64,000 bases of DNA from Endotrypanum monterogeii (taxonomy: Eukaryota > Euglenozoa > Kinetoplastea > Trypanosomatida > Trypanosomatidae), in contig CM007315.1 in the NCBI GenBank assembly GCA_000333855.2, forward strand, positions 223,511 to 287,510, in the 5' to 3' direction. How positions within the stretch are numbered: the first letter of the stretch is position 1; the number at the start of each line of letters is the position of its first letter. Made by a program: the position numbers and the translations under genes. The notes below the pieces were generated by a model. It saw only the letters and a program-made list of their open reading frames with translations. It made no database searches and was not told the DNA's origin. Of the stretch, positions 1-9,848 are shown one piece after another.

Positions 1-542
1 AGAGACTCGGGTGGCATTGTCGCGCTCGCAAACGAAGAAACGTAGGGAGTGCCACCGGAAGTAGGCTGTGCTTTGTGGAAACTCGAAATGAAGGAGTGGC
101 TTGAGGCACTCTGGTGTGCTTCCTTGTACGCTGACCGGGAGACTTCACCTTCCCGTGGTTCGCTGCTCACAGACATCTGACGCTGTGAGGGGTGTGCTAA
201 GGAGGAGTGAGGTGACCCGTGCCGCTGCGCTCTGTAGGACAGCTCTGACAGAGGTGAGGGCCCACCAGAGGGAATAGTGGAGAGAGACAGGTCGCTCACC
301 TGTAGAGGCAGCACCTTTGCGCTGAGGGCTCTGTCGGCGGTGTCTGCTGCGGCGACGGCAATATGTTTCATACCACAGTCACTTCTATGTTGGAGAGGAT
401 ACCCACCGACGTTACGTAGTGGCGCGTCATCCTGGAGGCGGGAGTGCTTCCGCGTGAGGAGTCCAGCCGTGGCGTCTACATAATCAGAGAAGTCGTCAAA
501 CTGCACCTTTGAATTGAATGGAGATGATGAAGGATGCTCCAT
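1..542 (-). CDS. Partial CDS, unknown protein, 3' end cut by window edge
   Basis: The minus strand is open from an ATG at 540-542 to position 1, giving 180 codons with no stop; the C-terminus lies outside the window. I do not recognise the product. It begins MEHPSSSPFNSKVQFDDFSD and is rich in Ser, His and Ala, with no membrane segment, so the visible part is probably disordered. The start is supported by a run of ten pyrimidines ending in CAG (plus 591-603), which leaves a 48-nt leader with no earlier ATG. Base composition and codon pattern match the other minus-strand genes. It would be the most downstream gene of the unit seen here. Being real coding sequence is likely; function is unknown. 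Confidence 0.7.
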   Translation of the reverse strand, partial: MEHPSSSPFNSKVQFDDFSDYVDATAGLLTRKHSRLQDDAPLRNVGGYPLQHRSDCGMKHIAVAAADTADRALSAKVLPLQVSDLSLSTIPSGGPSPLSELSYRAQRHGSPHSSLAHPSQRQMSVSSEPREGEVSRSAYKEAHQSASSHSFISSFHKAQPTSGGTPYVSSFASATMPPES

Positions 543-590
543 CCGTTCTATGAGTTTCCCTCTGCAATGCGGTGGATGGAGTCCCAGTTT

Positions 591-603
591 CTGAAAAAAA
601 AAA
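591..603 (-). promoter_or_regulatory. Predicted spliced-leader acceptor for the CDS at 1-542
   Basis: On the minus strand a ten-T run is followed directly by CAG (AG at plus 591-592). The first ATG downstream is the start of the partial gene at 542, 48 nt away. Placement is by pattern only. Confidence 0.6.
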
Positions 604-3464
604 TTGATGTGACTGAGTATATCAAAGAGGTTTAACTTTATACCCGCTGAGACGCTAGCAGATCCACTGTGAATGTGAAATGCATGCAGTCAAATTCACG
701 GAGCGAGGGCAAGTACACCGCACTTTTGCAGGGGGACGGGGGGGGCAGCAGCGGGAGGGGTGGTCGTGGTGGTGGGAAAGTATTCAAGGAACACACATAA
801 ACGCACAGGGGCTTCTCTTCCTAGTAAAAATAAAAAGAGAAAAAAAACGAAGAGCAATACCACACCATAAAAAAAAAAAAACAAGCAAAAAAAAACGAAA
901 ACTCTATAAAGGTATGTCGTAGGTTTTATTTTTTTTTTTGCGAAAGGAGTGCACTGCACTGAGATGATGTCGCTAGCCCTGTAGGGGACACAGAGAAGAC
1001 AAAGCGAAGCGTTTCGCTGTGATGCATTCACGAATGGAATCTGGAGAGTTCGCGTGGAGGAGAACAGTTGGCAGGTAGGGCGGAGGGAGGAAGAGGGGAG
1101 GGGATGATGCTGATAGATGATAACGTAAAACAGTAGTCGTACAAGAAAAGGAAAATGTTGAAGGGTCAGTCCCCGAGTTCGGGGAGTAGGAGAGGGACAG
1201 GTGTGAGGCTTACCACCGTCGCCTCGTGCCCATACGCGCTCGTATTACAGTGAGCAACAGCAACGGGTCGGCGAGGCGTCTAAAGGGGGGGGTGGGGGAG
1301 TCAAGCAATTTTTCGGGAAAAAGGAAAAGAATCGCACACGAAGAAAAAAAAGGAGAGTAGGGTTTTCACGAATATGACTTTGTGCAGGAGGGGAGGGGAG
1401 TACAAGCGAAGAGGCACCATACAGCTGATAGGCTCGTGAAAAGAAAAGCAAAAAAAAAAATACGAAGGAGGAGCAAGGGAAGGGGGGGGGAGAGAGCAAA
1501 AAAAAGAATGCGTTGAGACCAAACACCTCACGGCGACGGAGAGGGTGTGTATGTATATATAAAAATGCAAATATATGTAAATATATACAGTAGACTCAAT
1601 CGTACAGCGGAGAGGGAAAGTTGGGTAGCTGATCAACGTGCAGCAAGAAAAATGGGGAGAAGGGTGTTTTTTTTCTATGTCTTTCTACTTTGGTTTGTAT
1701 GGAACGGAATAATAGTAATAATAATACCAAACGCTGGGGTGGGGTAGATGATTCACCAGTGTGCGTCTTCAAATGTATGGGGAAGGAGTGAGGAGCGGGA
1801 AAAAACAGGAGCTCGATATTTGTAAGAGGTTCTTTTATGGTGATGCGATTCGAGACCTCAGTGCGTATTTTGTGTGTGTGTGTCTCGGGGTATGGAGACT
1901 GTTGGAGTGCTGACAAGAATATGTAGTGACTGCCGAGGGCCTTCCCGCGGTTATGAGAGGTGTCTGTGCACTTCAAGATGACACATGGAAATGGTTCAAC
2001 CAAAGGAAAAGAATGGTCGAAAGGGAAGAAATCTTTGGGGAGGGGAGAACAGAGCTATAGCATCGGTTGGTGGTTTGAAAAAAAAAAAAATTATCAATAC
2101 AGAAGAAGTCAAGGAGCGAAAGAGATGCATACACCTCTGCTCGTAGTCTCCCTTCTTCAATGGTTCTCGCATCCCCTCAAGAGCAGTCGAGGGGTGAAGA
2201 CGACGACGAAGGGTACGGGGGATAAAACATGTAAAAATATCATCCCAGGATTCTTTTGCGTTTGTCTGTTTCTTTTTCTTTTTGAGCGCAGATCCTCTGC
2301 ACATTGGGCAGTCCCATCACATTCTCTTTTATTCCAGCGACCCACCCCTTTACATGCCGTCTCCATCATTCTGTGAACCTCTCATGGTGAGACGGGGTGA
2401 GGGGGGAGGCACGTTGCATCTACCTCGACACTTGGCCTATCATACTGAGGAGCAAGACGGATTGATTTTCGTGTCTCACTGTAATGCTGCAGCATCTCAG
2501 ACATCATCGCTCGATGCCACTATAGAGATGCGTTGCCGATGCGATAGGTGTGTGATCTAGCTAGCTTCAGCGGATTCGTGGCATCGGAAAAAAAAAAGGG
2601 ATGGGGGCGGTGGCAACAAGCGATATTCGGGCTTGTAGAGATTTCCGATTCCAAGGGAAGTTGGCGCTACATTCTTTTGATCCCACAATGGGGTAAGTGA
2701 ATCGCGTCATCTCTGTACATATGCGATGTCGTTAACCACTTGAGGGATGACATAAAAAAGAAGGAGGGAAAGAACCGAGGGTGGATGGTGTGGGCGTCAC
2801 GCGATTGTGTATGCTGGTGTTGAATGAGGGACACTCGGAGATGAAGAATCGCCGTAGCACAGCAGGGGGCCACTCCTCTCTCGTCAAGCAAAGTATTTCA
2901 ACGGTTCATTGCAACATCGTGGTGCTTCAGGTGGGGGGGGGGCGCAGAGAGGGAGAGGGAGGGTGGGAGAGGTACCGAGGCTGCGGCGTTGGAAGCAGTG
3001 AGACAGAGCAGACACACGCCGATGCTCATTTACCGGTGGGTGAGGAAATATGGGGCTTCATGGGGTCCACATTTTGTATGCATGTCCTGCGTAACACTTG
3101 TACGGATGGGTCAGCCAAAAACGAAGTCCACTGAGGTGAAAAGAAATGCTTTGGGTTCACCACTTCTCGTTCACAACAACAACGAAAAGATACGAGAATA
3201 TATAATATGTATGCATGTACATATATGTGTGCACAGCCATACAAGCCGCTGGCTAGTACATGTGATCTATGCGAAAGACGAGTCGAGTCGGGGAAGGAGG
3301 GTGGAGAATAAGGTGGCGGTCTTGGGATTCACGCCGTGTCTACACATTTTTTTTTTTAGGAGTGGAAAGGAGCGCAGACGATAACCCCCCCACCCCTGTC
3401 ACTTTTCCTTTTTTTTTTTTCGTTTCCGTCGTCACCCTTCTACTTCTATTCTGCTGCTTGTCAC
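604..3464. other. Spacer without recognised gene
   Basis: A and G homopolymers dominate the plus strand (for example around 869-900 and 2932-2942), with T runs near 926-940, 3344-3356 and 3404-3420. A TA-rich patch lies near 1553-1590. ORFs here are short, overlap one another on both strands and run through homopolymers, so I support none. The part next to 3464 should hold the 3' UTR of the 1148-residue gene. Confidence 0.5.
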
Positions 3465-6400
3465 TCATGCAGCCAGTGCAACGAAGTAGTGGTGTACCAC
3501 ACGCCGCCAGTCCCCCTTCAGAGGCCCACTGAGTTTGTCCGTGTCATCGACGGCGGAGTAGACAATGATACAGAATGTAGCGAAGTCCAGAACCGGAATG
3601 AGACTGGTTGAGGTGATGGGAATAATTACGTTCACTGCAAACGAAAGAAGCAGCATACGATGGGTGAGTTGCGTCACTTTTTCTTGCAGAGGTTGAGTAG
3701 AGGGGGTAGTGTGAAGTGCGCCACCATCAACAGCGTTCATGCTTCGCCGAGTGCCCGCCGAAGCGAATTCACTTGCTCCAGTCAATGGGGAGGAGTACCG
3801 TTGCCGGCCAGCCACCGCACACTCCAGGAGTGTCTGCAGCGAGGCCGCTTCGCCCCTCAGCAGTGATGCGCGAGTCTTCTCGACAGCGGCAAGCTCCTGT
3901 TCAAGTAAACGAGTCAGCGACGGGAGAACCCTCAGGTCGATGCTGCCTTGCCGCTTGATGTCCATTACATCGAACACTTCCCGAAGCACCCGGCTTCGGC
4001 GCACAGTCTTCTTTGGAAGCAGGGCGGCGAGCTTGCCAGAAAGTAGGGCTGCACATCTTCGACGCGGCGGCGAAAAAGAGTGTGTGGTTGTCAGGCGTCG
4101 ACGGACATCGAATACTGTGGGGTCCACGGGCGCACCGATGTTGCCGCTCTTCACGGTCGCCGCGGAGGGGGACTGGGGATCCAAAATGCCGAGTGCGCTT
4201 GTACTACGTTGGGTTACTGTAGCTGTGTCTCGCACGGCCTCCTCCTGCACACGCACAAGCTCGAAGAAGTGCATTGTCTGCTCCTGAGTAAGCCGTGAGC
4301 CATTCACAAAATAAAGATCCACTGCGTGTGTCCAGGTGCCCAATAAGGGATCTTCGGTCGCTCTCGTGTGTTTCCGTGATCGCTTGGCCGATGAGGTCCG
4401 TGGGGGCCAAAAAATGCCTAACATGTTTGCGACGGAGGCCGCCTCCGTCGAGTGCAGGATGCTCTGAGGGGATCCGCTGCGCATGGCAGGCACCCTAGAA
4501 GAGCTGGGGTTTGCAGAAAACCCGATACCCTCGGGCCGCGGAGCTGGAGAGGGGAACGACTTCGAGAAAAAAGCGGCGGTAGTGTCCATAGAGGTGCCGT
4601 ACTCCTTGATGCGTTCGGCATTGTCCGTCTGCGGTGATTTCGCACGTACCCGCATTGTTGGTTCTCCCCCCCGGCAGCCGCTTTCCGTGTCTTCTTTGCT
4701 CGCAGTTTGTTGGTGCAGCGCTTCTGGTGATGTCGACTTCAGCCGACTGTAGCTCATTCCCATCGGTGTCGGCTGCGGCACGATACGTGAGCTTCGTGGT
4801 GCCGGGTTCTGGTATCTGGTGGTCTGTGATGGAGAGCCCTCCAAAAGTGTGAGGTCCTCACGTCGGGCCGCGACAATACGCTTTCGTAGATTGGCCAACT
4901 CTGCGCGTTGCTTCTCATTAAATTTTCTCCACAGTTCGGCCTCCGTGAGCCCTGCGGCAACTTCTTCCCGCTGCTCAAGGGTGCATGCGTGCTGTGGATG
5001 AACAGAGGATATCTCACGCACTGGGTGGCTCCTGTCACTGCCGCCCACGCGGGTGGGTACGGTTTCTCCCATGTGCTGCTGCTGCTGCTGCTGGACTCCT
5101 TGGAAGTGGTGTATTGTTCTCTGAGTGGTCCTATACCCCTCCGTAGTGCCGTCGCGGGGGGTTTCTCTTGGACTGGCCGGGAGCGGCTTCTGAGTTGCGT
5201 ACAGTGGTGAGGCCGCGCTCGAGGCGATCTCTCCAGAGGAGTGGCTGCGGTGCCACGTGAAGAGGTGCTCTGGTGGCGAATTTACGGACAACTCGCTTTC
5301 CTCGTCGGCCCAAGAATGGTTCGTTGGTGATACACCCGTCGCGGCGGTGTCCGTGGACACCTTCGACCGTTGTTTCTCGCGGCCTCCGTGTTGCCGGGGC
5401 GTTGTGCTGGGAAGAGAGTTGGTCCGAGATTTTTTCTCCCTTGACGGTTTGGTGTGGCTCGACGACGAGGGGCGGCGCTTCATCGCGTTTGCCGCGGAGG
5501 ACGCCGAGGACACCGCGGGAGGAGACGATACGGCTGTCGGATGGGACATCGACGCGGCTACGACCCGCCCCGAAAGGGCAGCCTCTGCATCGCTTGCGAG
5601 GCGTTTGGGGACACTCTTTGGTGGTTGAGGGAGTCGCGTGTAATTGCTTTGTCGTTGCTGCAGGTGATTTGTCACGACTGTTTTTTTGGTTAGCGGCGAG
5701 GTCGTGGAGCTCACTGCCGCCGTGCTGGCATTCCCCGCAGCTTCCGGGCTAGGGATCCCTGCTGGATGTACTAGTGAGGCCTTGAGGCTCTGAGGCACAG
5801 CAACCGAGGGCGGCGGCAGCGACGACGTGGGAGCCAAACTATGACCAAACACTGGCAAGCTCTGTCCGGAGAGCGGGGGACTACTATGATCGATCAGCAT
5901 CGTCTCGGAGCTTCCAGTCGCGTTTTCGTTTTCCGTGTTTTCGGTGTCAAACTGGATTGAGGGACTCTGTGGTCGGATCGCCTTCGGTGTCCCGGTGTCC
6001 CGCTTTGCCGAAGACGACCGCGGCGCCTTCGACGGCAGAAGTTTCTCATCAGCATCGTCTTCGACCATAAAGGCGATGCTGACGTTATCTACGAAGTCGC
6101 TTGTGTTATGATCCACAAAGGAGGCGGTATAGGCAGCACGCTTGGCTGAGAGGCTTTTGTTGCTCGCCGTGGCCACGTGCCGGATCGGAGGTGAGGCCGC
6201 GGTTGTGGGGCTGGGCGGCATGTCGACGCTGTCTTCAATGTGGAAGGCGATACTCTCATTAACGCTTCTCGAGGCCGAAAACGCAGCTCCGCTAGTCAAA
6301 GGGGGGCGGGCAGGCTGCGGTTGGGTGCCGTGTTTTATCGGGGAGGTGCGCTTCCCTGTCTTGGACGGTGCAGAGGCGAGGAGCCCAAAGTCTATGCTTC

Positions 6401-6911
6401 CATGGCTATGATCAAAGGTGACGCTGCTGTCGCTGGCGGCATATTCTTTCACACCGGTTGAGTAGTGGGTAGGCGCCACTACCTTCTCTGCTGGTGTGAC
6501 CGGGTGAATATGCAAGTTGGCCTTGGGGCCGGGAGATGTTGCCCGACTTCCCGGCTCTGAGATGAACTGGATGGACCCGGTGCTTTCTAGTCGTCTGGAC
6601 GGTAGGGCATCCGTCATCGACACCCCACCTGCCACTGAGCCGTTATCAAATGCAAACCAAATGCTCTCGTTGTCTGAGAAATCGAGTGAAGCGTCCGCCT
6701 TTGTCGGCTTGTTGGCCGCGGCAGGGTGCCGCAAAGGGACGACGGAGGCTGCTGCTGCTGCTGCTGCACCGGATGCGGAGTTGTGCAGAGGGGGTTTCGA
6801 GGCGGTGGCTTTTGCAAACGACGGGCTTGGTGAGCTCAGGTGTGGCAAGGTGGTGATTCGTGGCCGTTTCGGAGCGGATGATGGGGCCGCCCCCGTGAGC
6901 GGCTTGGACAT
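3465..6911 (-). CDS. Large disordered protein with S-[IV]-x-F repeats and EF-hand-like C-terminus
   Basis: 1148 residues, unknown function. The first 650 residues are low complexity (Ser, Pro, Ala, Thr), with an alanine run near 48-55 and a glutamine run at 607-612. Seven copies of S-[IV]-x-F stand at about residues 83, 113, 163, 172, 220, 278 and 318, most followed by acidic residues; they look like short linear docking motifs. A charged helix lies near 655-685. From about 975 the sequence resembles degenerate EF-hands (VFDVMDIKRQGSIDL near 979-993, then VLDFATFCIIV near 1107-1117), but the calcium loops are not canonical. The ATG at 6911 is the first after a good acceptor at 7080-7081. No signal peptide or membrane span is seen. 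A scaffold of the cytoskeleton or flagellum is one possibility, but that is a guess. Confidence 0.85.
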   Translation of the reverse strand: MSKPLTGAAPSSAPKRPRITTLPHLSSPSPSFAKATASKPPLHNSASGAAAAAAASVVPLRHPAAANKPTKADASLDFSDNESIWFAFDNGSVAGGVSMTDALPSRRLESTGSIQFISEPGSRATSPGPKANLHIHPVTPAEKVVAPTHYSTGVKEYAASDSSVTFDHSHGSIDFGLLASAPSKTGKRTSPIKHGTQPQPARPPLTSGAAFSASRSVNESIAFHIEDSVDMPPSPTTAASPPIRHVATASNKSLSAKRAAYTASFVDHNTSDFVDNVSIAFMVEDDADEKLLPSKAPRSSSAKRDTGTPKAIRPQSPSIQFDTENTENENATGSSETMLIDHSSPPLSGQSLPVFGHSLAPTSSLPPPSVAVPQSLKASLVHPAGIPSPEAAGNASTAAVSSTTSPLTKKTVVTNHLQQRQSNYTRLPQPPKSVPKRLASDAEAALSGRVVAASMSHPTAVSSPPAVSSASSAANAMKRRPSSSSHTKPSREKKSRTNSLPSTTPRQHGGREKQRSKVSTDTAATGVSPTNHSWADEESELSVNSPPEHLFTWHRSHSSGEIASSAASPLYATQKPLPASPRETPRDGTTEGYRTTQRTIHHFQGVQQQQQQHMGETVPTRVGGSDRSHPVREISSVHPQHACTLEQREEVAAGLTEAELWRKFNEKQRAELANLRKRIVAARREDLTLLEGSPSQTTRYQNPAPRSSRIVPQPTPMGMSYSRLKSTSPEALHQQTASKEDTESGCRGGEPTMRVRAKSPQTDNAERIKEYGTSMDTTAAFFSKSFPSPAPRPEGIGFSANPSSSRVPAMRSGSPQSILHSTEAASVANMLGIFWPPRTSSAKRSRKHTRATEDPLLGTWTHAVDLYFVNGSRLTQEQTMHFFELVRVQEEAVRDTATVTQRSTSALGILDPQSPSAATVKSGNIGAPVDPTVFDVRRRLTTTHSFSPPRRRCAALLSGKLAALLPKKTVRRSRVLREVFDVMDIKRQGSIDLRVLPSLTRLLEQELAAVEKTRASLLRGEAASLQTLLECAVAGRQRYSSPLTGASEFASAGTRRSMNAVDGGALHTTPSTQPLQEKVTQLTHRMLLLSFAVNVIIPITSTSLIPVLDFATFCIIVYSAVDDTDKLSGPLKGDWRRVVHHYFVALAA

Positions 6912-8381
6912 TTAATACGAATGTTTTTCCACTTCAAATGCCAAAGACTCCGTGTCGCTGTGCGTGTGGGGGAATCGCGTGCCGAATAGGTCTGGTGATG
7001 GGGCACCACAGCTGTGAGGAGAGCGACAAAGGTAAGGATAGAGGAGGGCGGGGATAGGGGGTGGGTTGGGGGCTAGCACCTGCGGATAATGCAATCCAGG
7101 TCAGCGAAAAAAAAAATGATGATCTTGAGAATTCTCTGTCTTGCGTAAAGGTGGCGGCCCATCAATAGCTGTGCTGTTCAGAGAGAAAAAAAAATACACT
7201 GCAGAGTGCCTTGACGTAGCTTCAAGCAAGAGGGGTGAACACGAGACCTCCTTGATCGCTGTGATGATGGACACAAAAAAAGGGAATCAAGGCAAACGAA
7301 GAGACTGGAGTGTTTGGTGAGGTTTGCGCGGGGGGGGGGAGGCATAACCCCGTTAGCACAGAATACGATAGGTAACAGACTCCCTCCCCTCCCCTCCCCA
7401 TTTATCTCATTCTGGATTCTTCGGGCACACACGCACCTGCGTGGCGGATCGCTCGAATACACTTTTGAATCATACGCATCTCCGTCCATTTGATGTGAGG
7501 AGGGGGGGGGGGCGAGGAGGATGAGAGGGAGCAGGTCTTTGTTTGACTCAAAAAACACGTACGGTGTGCGTGTTGGTGAGTGCATCGCACCGGAGGTGTC
7601 TACACGGGTTCCTCGGCAAAGCTGCACAAGGCATCATCACCACATTTTTCTACATAATGGCAACCAATATAGAGCGACGAATATGAAACAAATCGGTAAA
7701 CACGGGAAATTTGATTGGGTTTCGGAGTGTAAGAATGAGTCATAATACAACAGGGACGAGGGTCAAAGCAGGTGAGGAGGGCGGCTGCCTTCCACACCAC
7801 AGTGATATTTTACCTCTATCCACTCAACCCCCCCCCCCCCCTCCTTTTTTTTACTTATTGGTCACTATTTCTGCGACCTCCTCTCCTCTTTTCTCTCATG
7901 TTTACATTATACTTACACTCGCCAGATTTCCTGTTCCATCTACGCCTGACCCGATAGCCCACACTTCACCGTTGCATGGGGGGGGGGGGAGAGGGGGGAG
8001 GGAGGCGAGGGAGTGGCGGGAGGTACATACACACACACACACACACACACACAGAGGCTGTCAGGGAGGTCAGGATTCAAACATGACACGCAACAAAAAG
8101 AAGTGCATTCGGGTAGGGTGGCTTGGTACCGGTAATGGTGGTGGTGGGGAATGGAAGAGCGAGGAGACAGGACGGAACGGGAATCTCTGTGCATTGCGCG
8201 CCACCGCGTGCGTGCTTGTCTCTCTCTCCAGGAACAGAGAGATACAAGATCATCCACTAGTGCTGCGCTGCACCTCAGAATCAAAGTCGTCGTCGTTTTT
8301 CCTGCATCAAAACACCATTGCTACCAGTGCCCCTCTCTTTTTGCACTGTTCCCTACACCCTTGACTATTTTTTTTTCCCAT
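6912..8381. other. Spacer with CA, poly-G and poly-C tracts
   Basis: It holds the leader of the gene at 6911, G runs near 7331-7340 and 7978-7989, a plus-strand run of 14 C at 7828-7841, and an AC microsatellite at about 8029-8054. The side next to 8381 should be the 3' UTR of the C2 gene. No supported gene. Confidence 0.5.
7080..7116 (-). promoter_or_regulatory. Predicted spliced-leader acceptor for the 1148-residue gene
   Basis: On the minus strand a ten-T run (7107-7116) is followed by CGCAG, with the AG at plus 7080-7081. No ATG occurs between it and the start at 6911. Confidence 0.6.
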
Positions 8382-9350
8382 TTAATAGTGGTAGTGTGAC
8401 TCTGCACCGTAGCCCTGGGGCGGCGGCGGCGGGTAGTAGCCAGGCTGAGGCGGTTGTGGGGGTCCAGGCATGTAGTAGCCGGGCTGAGGCGGTTGTGGGG
8501 GTCCAGGCATGTAATAGCTGGGCTGAGGCGGTTGTGGGGGTCCAGGCATGTAATAGCTGGGCTGAGGCGGTTGTGGGGGTCCAGGCATGTAATAGCCGGG
8601 CTGAGGCGGTGGTGGGGGTCCAGACACGTAGTAGCTGGGTTGCTGGACATACTGCACGGACTGCTGGGGCGAAGTGTACTGAGCTTGTGGCGGCCACACA
8701 TACTGTACCTGTGGTTGGGCAACGAACTGAGTTTGCTGCGGCATGGTGGCGACGTATTGTACATTTTGGGTCTGCGGTGGCTTCTCTTGGACGTACTGCA
8801 CTTGCTGCTTCTGGGGAGCGGAGGGTGAAGTCGTGCACAGCTGCGATTGAGGTGCCTTTGACGGCTCGGACGACGGCGGTACGGTCTGCTGCCCTGGATG
8901 CCATGAACCATCCTCAGTGGCACGCTTCACCGGATCGACGTTGATGTCAGAGGTCACCATCCACTGCTCTTCGGGGTTGGGTAGCGCCCCAAAGTCTAAC
9001 GCCAACACACGTAGATGCAGCTCTGCATCCGTCTTGGATTTGTTCAAGAGGAACCACTGGTCTTTCACGATACCCCTCTTCAGATCTCCGAACGAGAGCG
9101 AGTAGTAGCCCATGAGGTCATCCGTGTACGTGCGCTTGTTCCACACCTCCATTTGCAGTTGCTCGCTCATCTCGTCTGCGATGTGAAAGCGAAATGTTTC
9201 GTTCCACACCGGGTTGAGGGTGTTCTCCATCACTTTTGTCTTGTACGTTTTTTCTCCCAAGGTGAGTCGCACAAAGGGGTCGGGGATGCCAATCAGCTGA
9301 CCATCATGCAGATTACGCGCCGCACACACGGTCAGCTCGATTTTCCCCAT
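8382..9350 (-). CDS. C2-domain protein with Pro/Gln/Tyr-rich repeat tail
   Basis: 322 residues. Residues 1-118 form one C2 domain, a calcium-dependent phospholipid-binding module: TVCAARNLHDGQLIGIPDPF fits loop 1 with Asp16 and Asp24, and WNKRTYTDDLMG fits loop 3 with Asp77 and Asp78, although Asn replaces the usual Asp after Trp. Residues 180-235 repeat QVQYV-like units. Residues 244-305 repeat a 13-residue unit of the form YYMPGPPQPPQPx, encoded by near-identical 39-bp repeats. The plan, a C2 domain plus a Pro/Tyr-rich tail, is like plant SRC2-type proteins. The reading frame stays open for 59 codons upstream, but that stretch contains the pyrimidine tract and an AG at 9419-9420, so I start at the ATG at 9350. 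A peripheral membrane protein is likely; its partner is unknown. Confidence 0.85.
   Translation of the reverse strand: MGKIELTVCAARNLHDGQLIGIPDPFVRLTLGEKTYKTKVMENTLNPVWNETFRFHIADEMSEQLQMEVWNKRTYTDDLMGYYSLSFGDLKRGIVKDQWFLLNKSKTDAELHLRVLALDFGALPNPEEQWMVTSDINVDPVKRATEDGSWHPGQQTVPPSSEPSKAPQSQLCTTSPSAPQKQQVQYVQEKPPQTQNVQYVATMPQQTQFVAQPQVQYVWPPQAQYTSPQQSVQYVQQPSYYVSGPPPPPQPGYYMPGPPQPPQPSYYMPGPPQPPQPSYYMPGPPQPPQPGYYMPGPPQPPQPGYYPPPPPQGYGAESHYHY
8433..8640 (-). repeat. 39-bp coding tandem repeat, five copies plus a partial
   Basis: Units begin at plus 8433, 8472, 8511, 8550 and 8589, with a sixth, diverging unit from 8628. Each encodes 13 residues of the YYMPGPPQPPQPx type in the tail of the C2 protein. 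Units differ by only a few bases, so recent slippage or unequal exchange is likely and copy number may vary between strains. Confidence 0.9.
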
Positions 9351-9848
9351 CGTCTGCGTTGTTAACGGATTGTATACCGGTGGATGACACTTGTACTCGG
9401 GGAGGAGGGGATACGTCACTGCAGGCGAGGGAGGGGGAGGGGCGGAAGGAAAGAAATGAAAAGGAAAGGATCCGCTGCAGAGGGCTGGAAGGAGGGGAGG
9501 GAGGGGGGAAAGACAACACACTCGCACATACGAGTGTCCCTATGGTCTTGTGGAGGTTTCCATTTTGATGTTCGGGGGGGGGGGGACCGTTGTGTTATCG
9601 GCCAACGAAGAAGGGGGGACATCCTCCAACGATGCGCAATATACCGTCACCAGCGGGAGCATCGAGTTACTTCGGTTGTGTGCCTTCCGTTCATCACAGA
9701 AAGAAATCATGAGCCGTCCGGAACAAACAGGAGTCATCAAGAGAGAGAGTGTGTGTGTGTGTGTGTGTGTGTCAAGGAATGAATCAATATCACCTTGTCT
9801 CCTGTCGTCGTAGCTGGAAGCCTCTTGTCACGTTTTTTTTTTCTTCTT
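9351..9848. other. Short spacer with purine-rich tract and TG repeat
   Basis: It holds the leader and pyrimidine tract of the C2 gene, a run of G near 9576-9587 and a TG microsatellite near 9750-9771. No supported gene. Confidence 0.5.
9419..9470 (-). promoter_or_regulatory. Predicted spliced-leader acceptor for the C2 gene at 8382-9350
   Basis: About 45 nt of nearly pure pyrimidine on the minus strand end in CTGCAG (AG at plus 9419-9420). The first ATG after it is at 9350, which decides the start against the longer frame. Confidence 0.65.

Noticed and set aside
8321..8944. Overlapping 120-208 codon ORFs on both strands at the C2 repeat
   Set aside because: They are shadows of the 39-bp repeats, whose length is a multiple of three and keeps several frames open.
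9351..9527. N-terminal extension of the C2 protein
   Set aside because: The open frame upstream of the ATG at 9350 contains the pyrimidine tract and acceptor AG, and its residues are low-complexity Pro/Ser/Phe; it is leader sequence.
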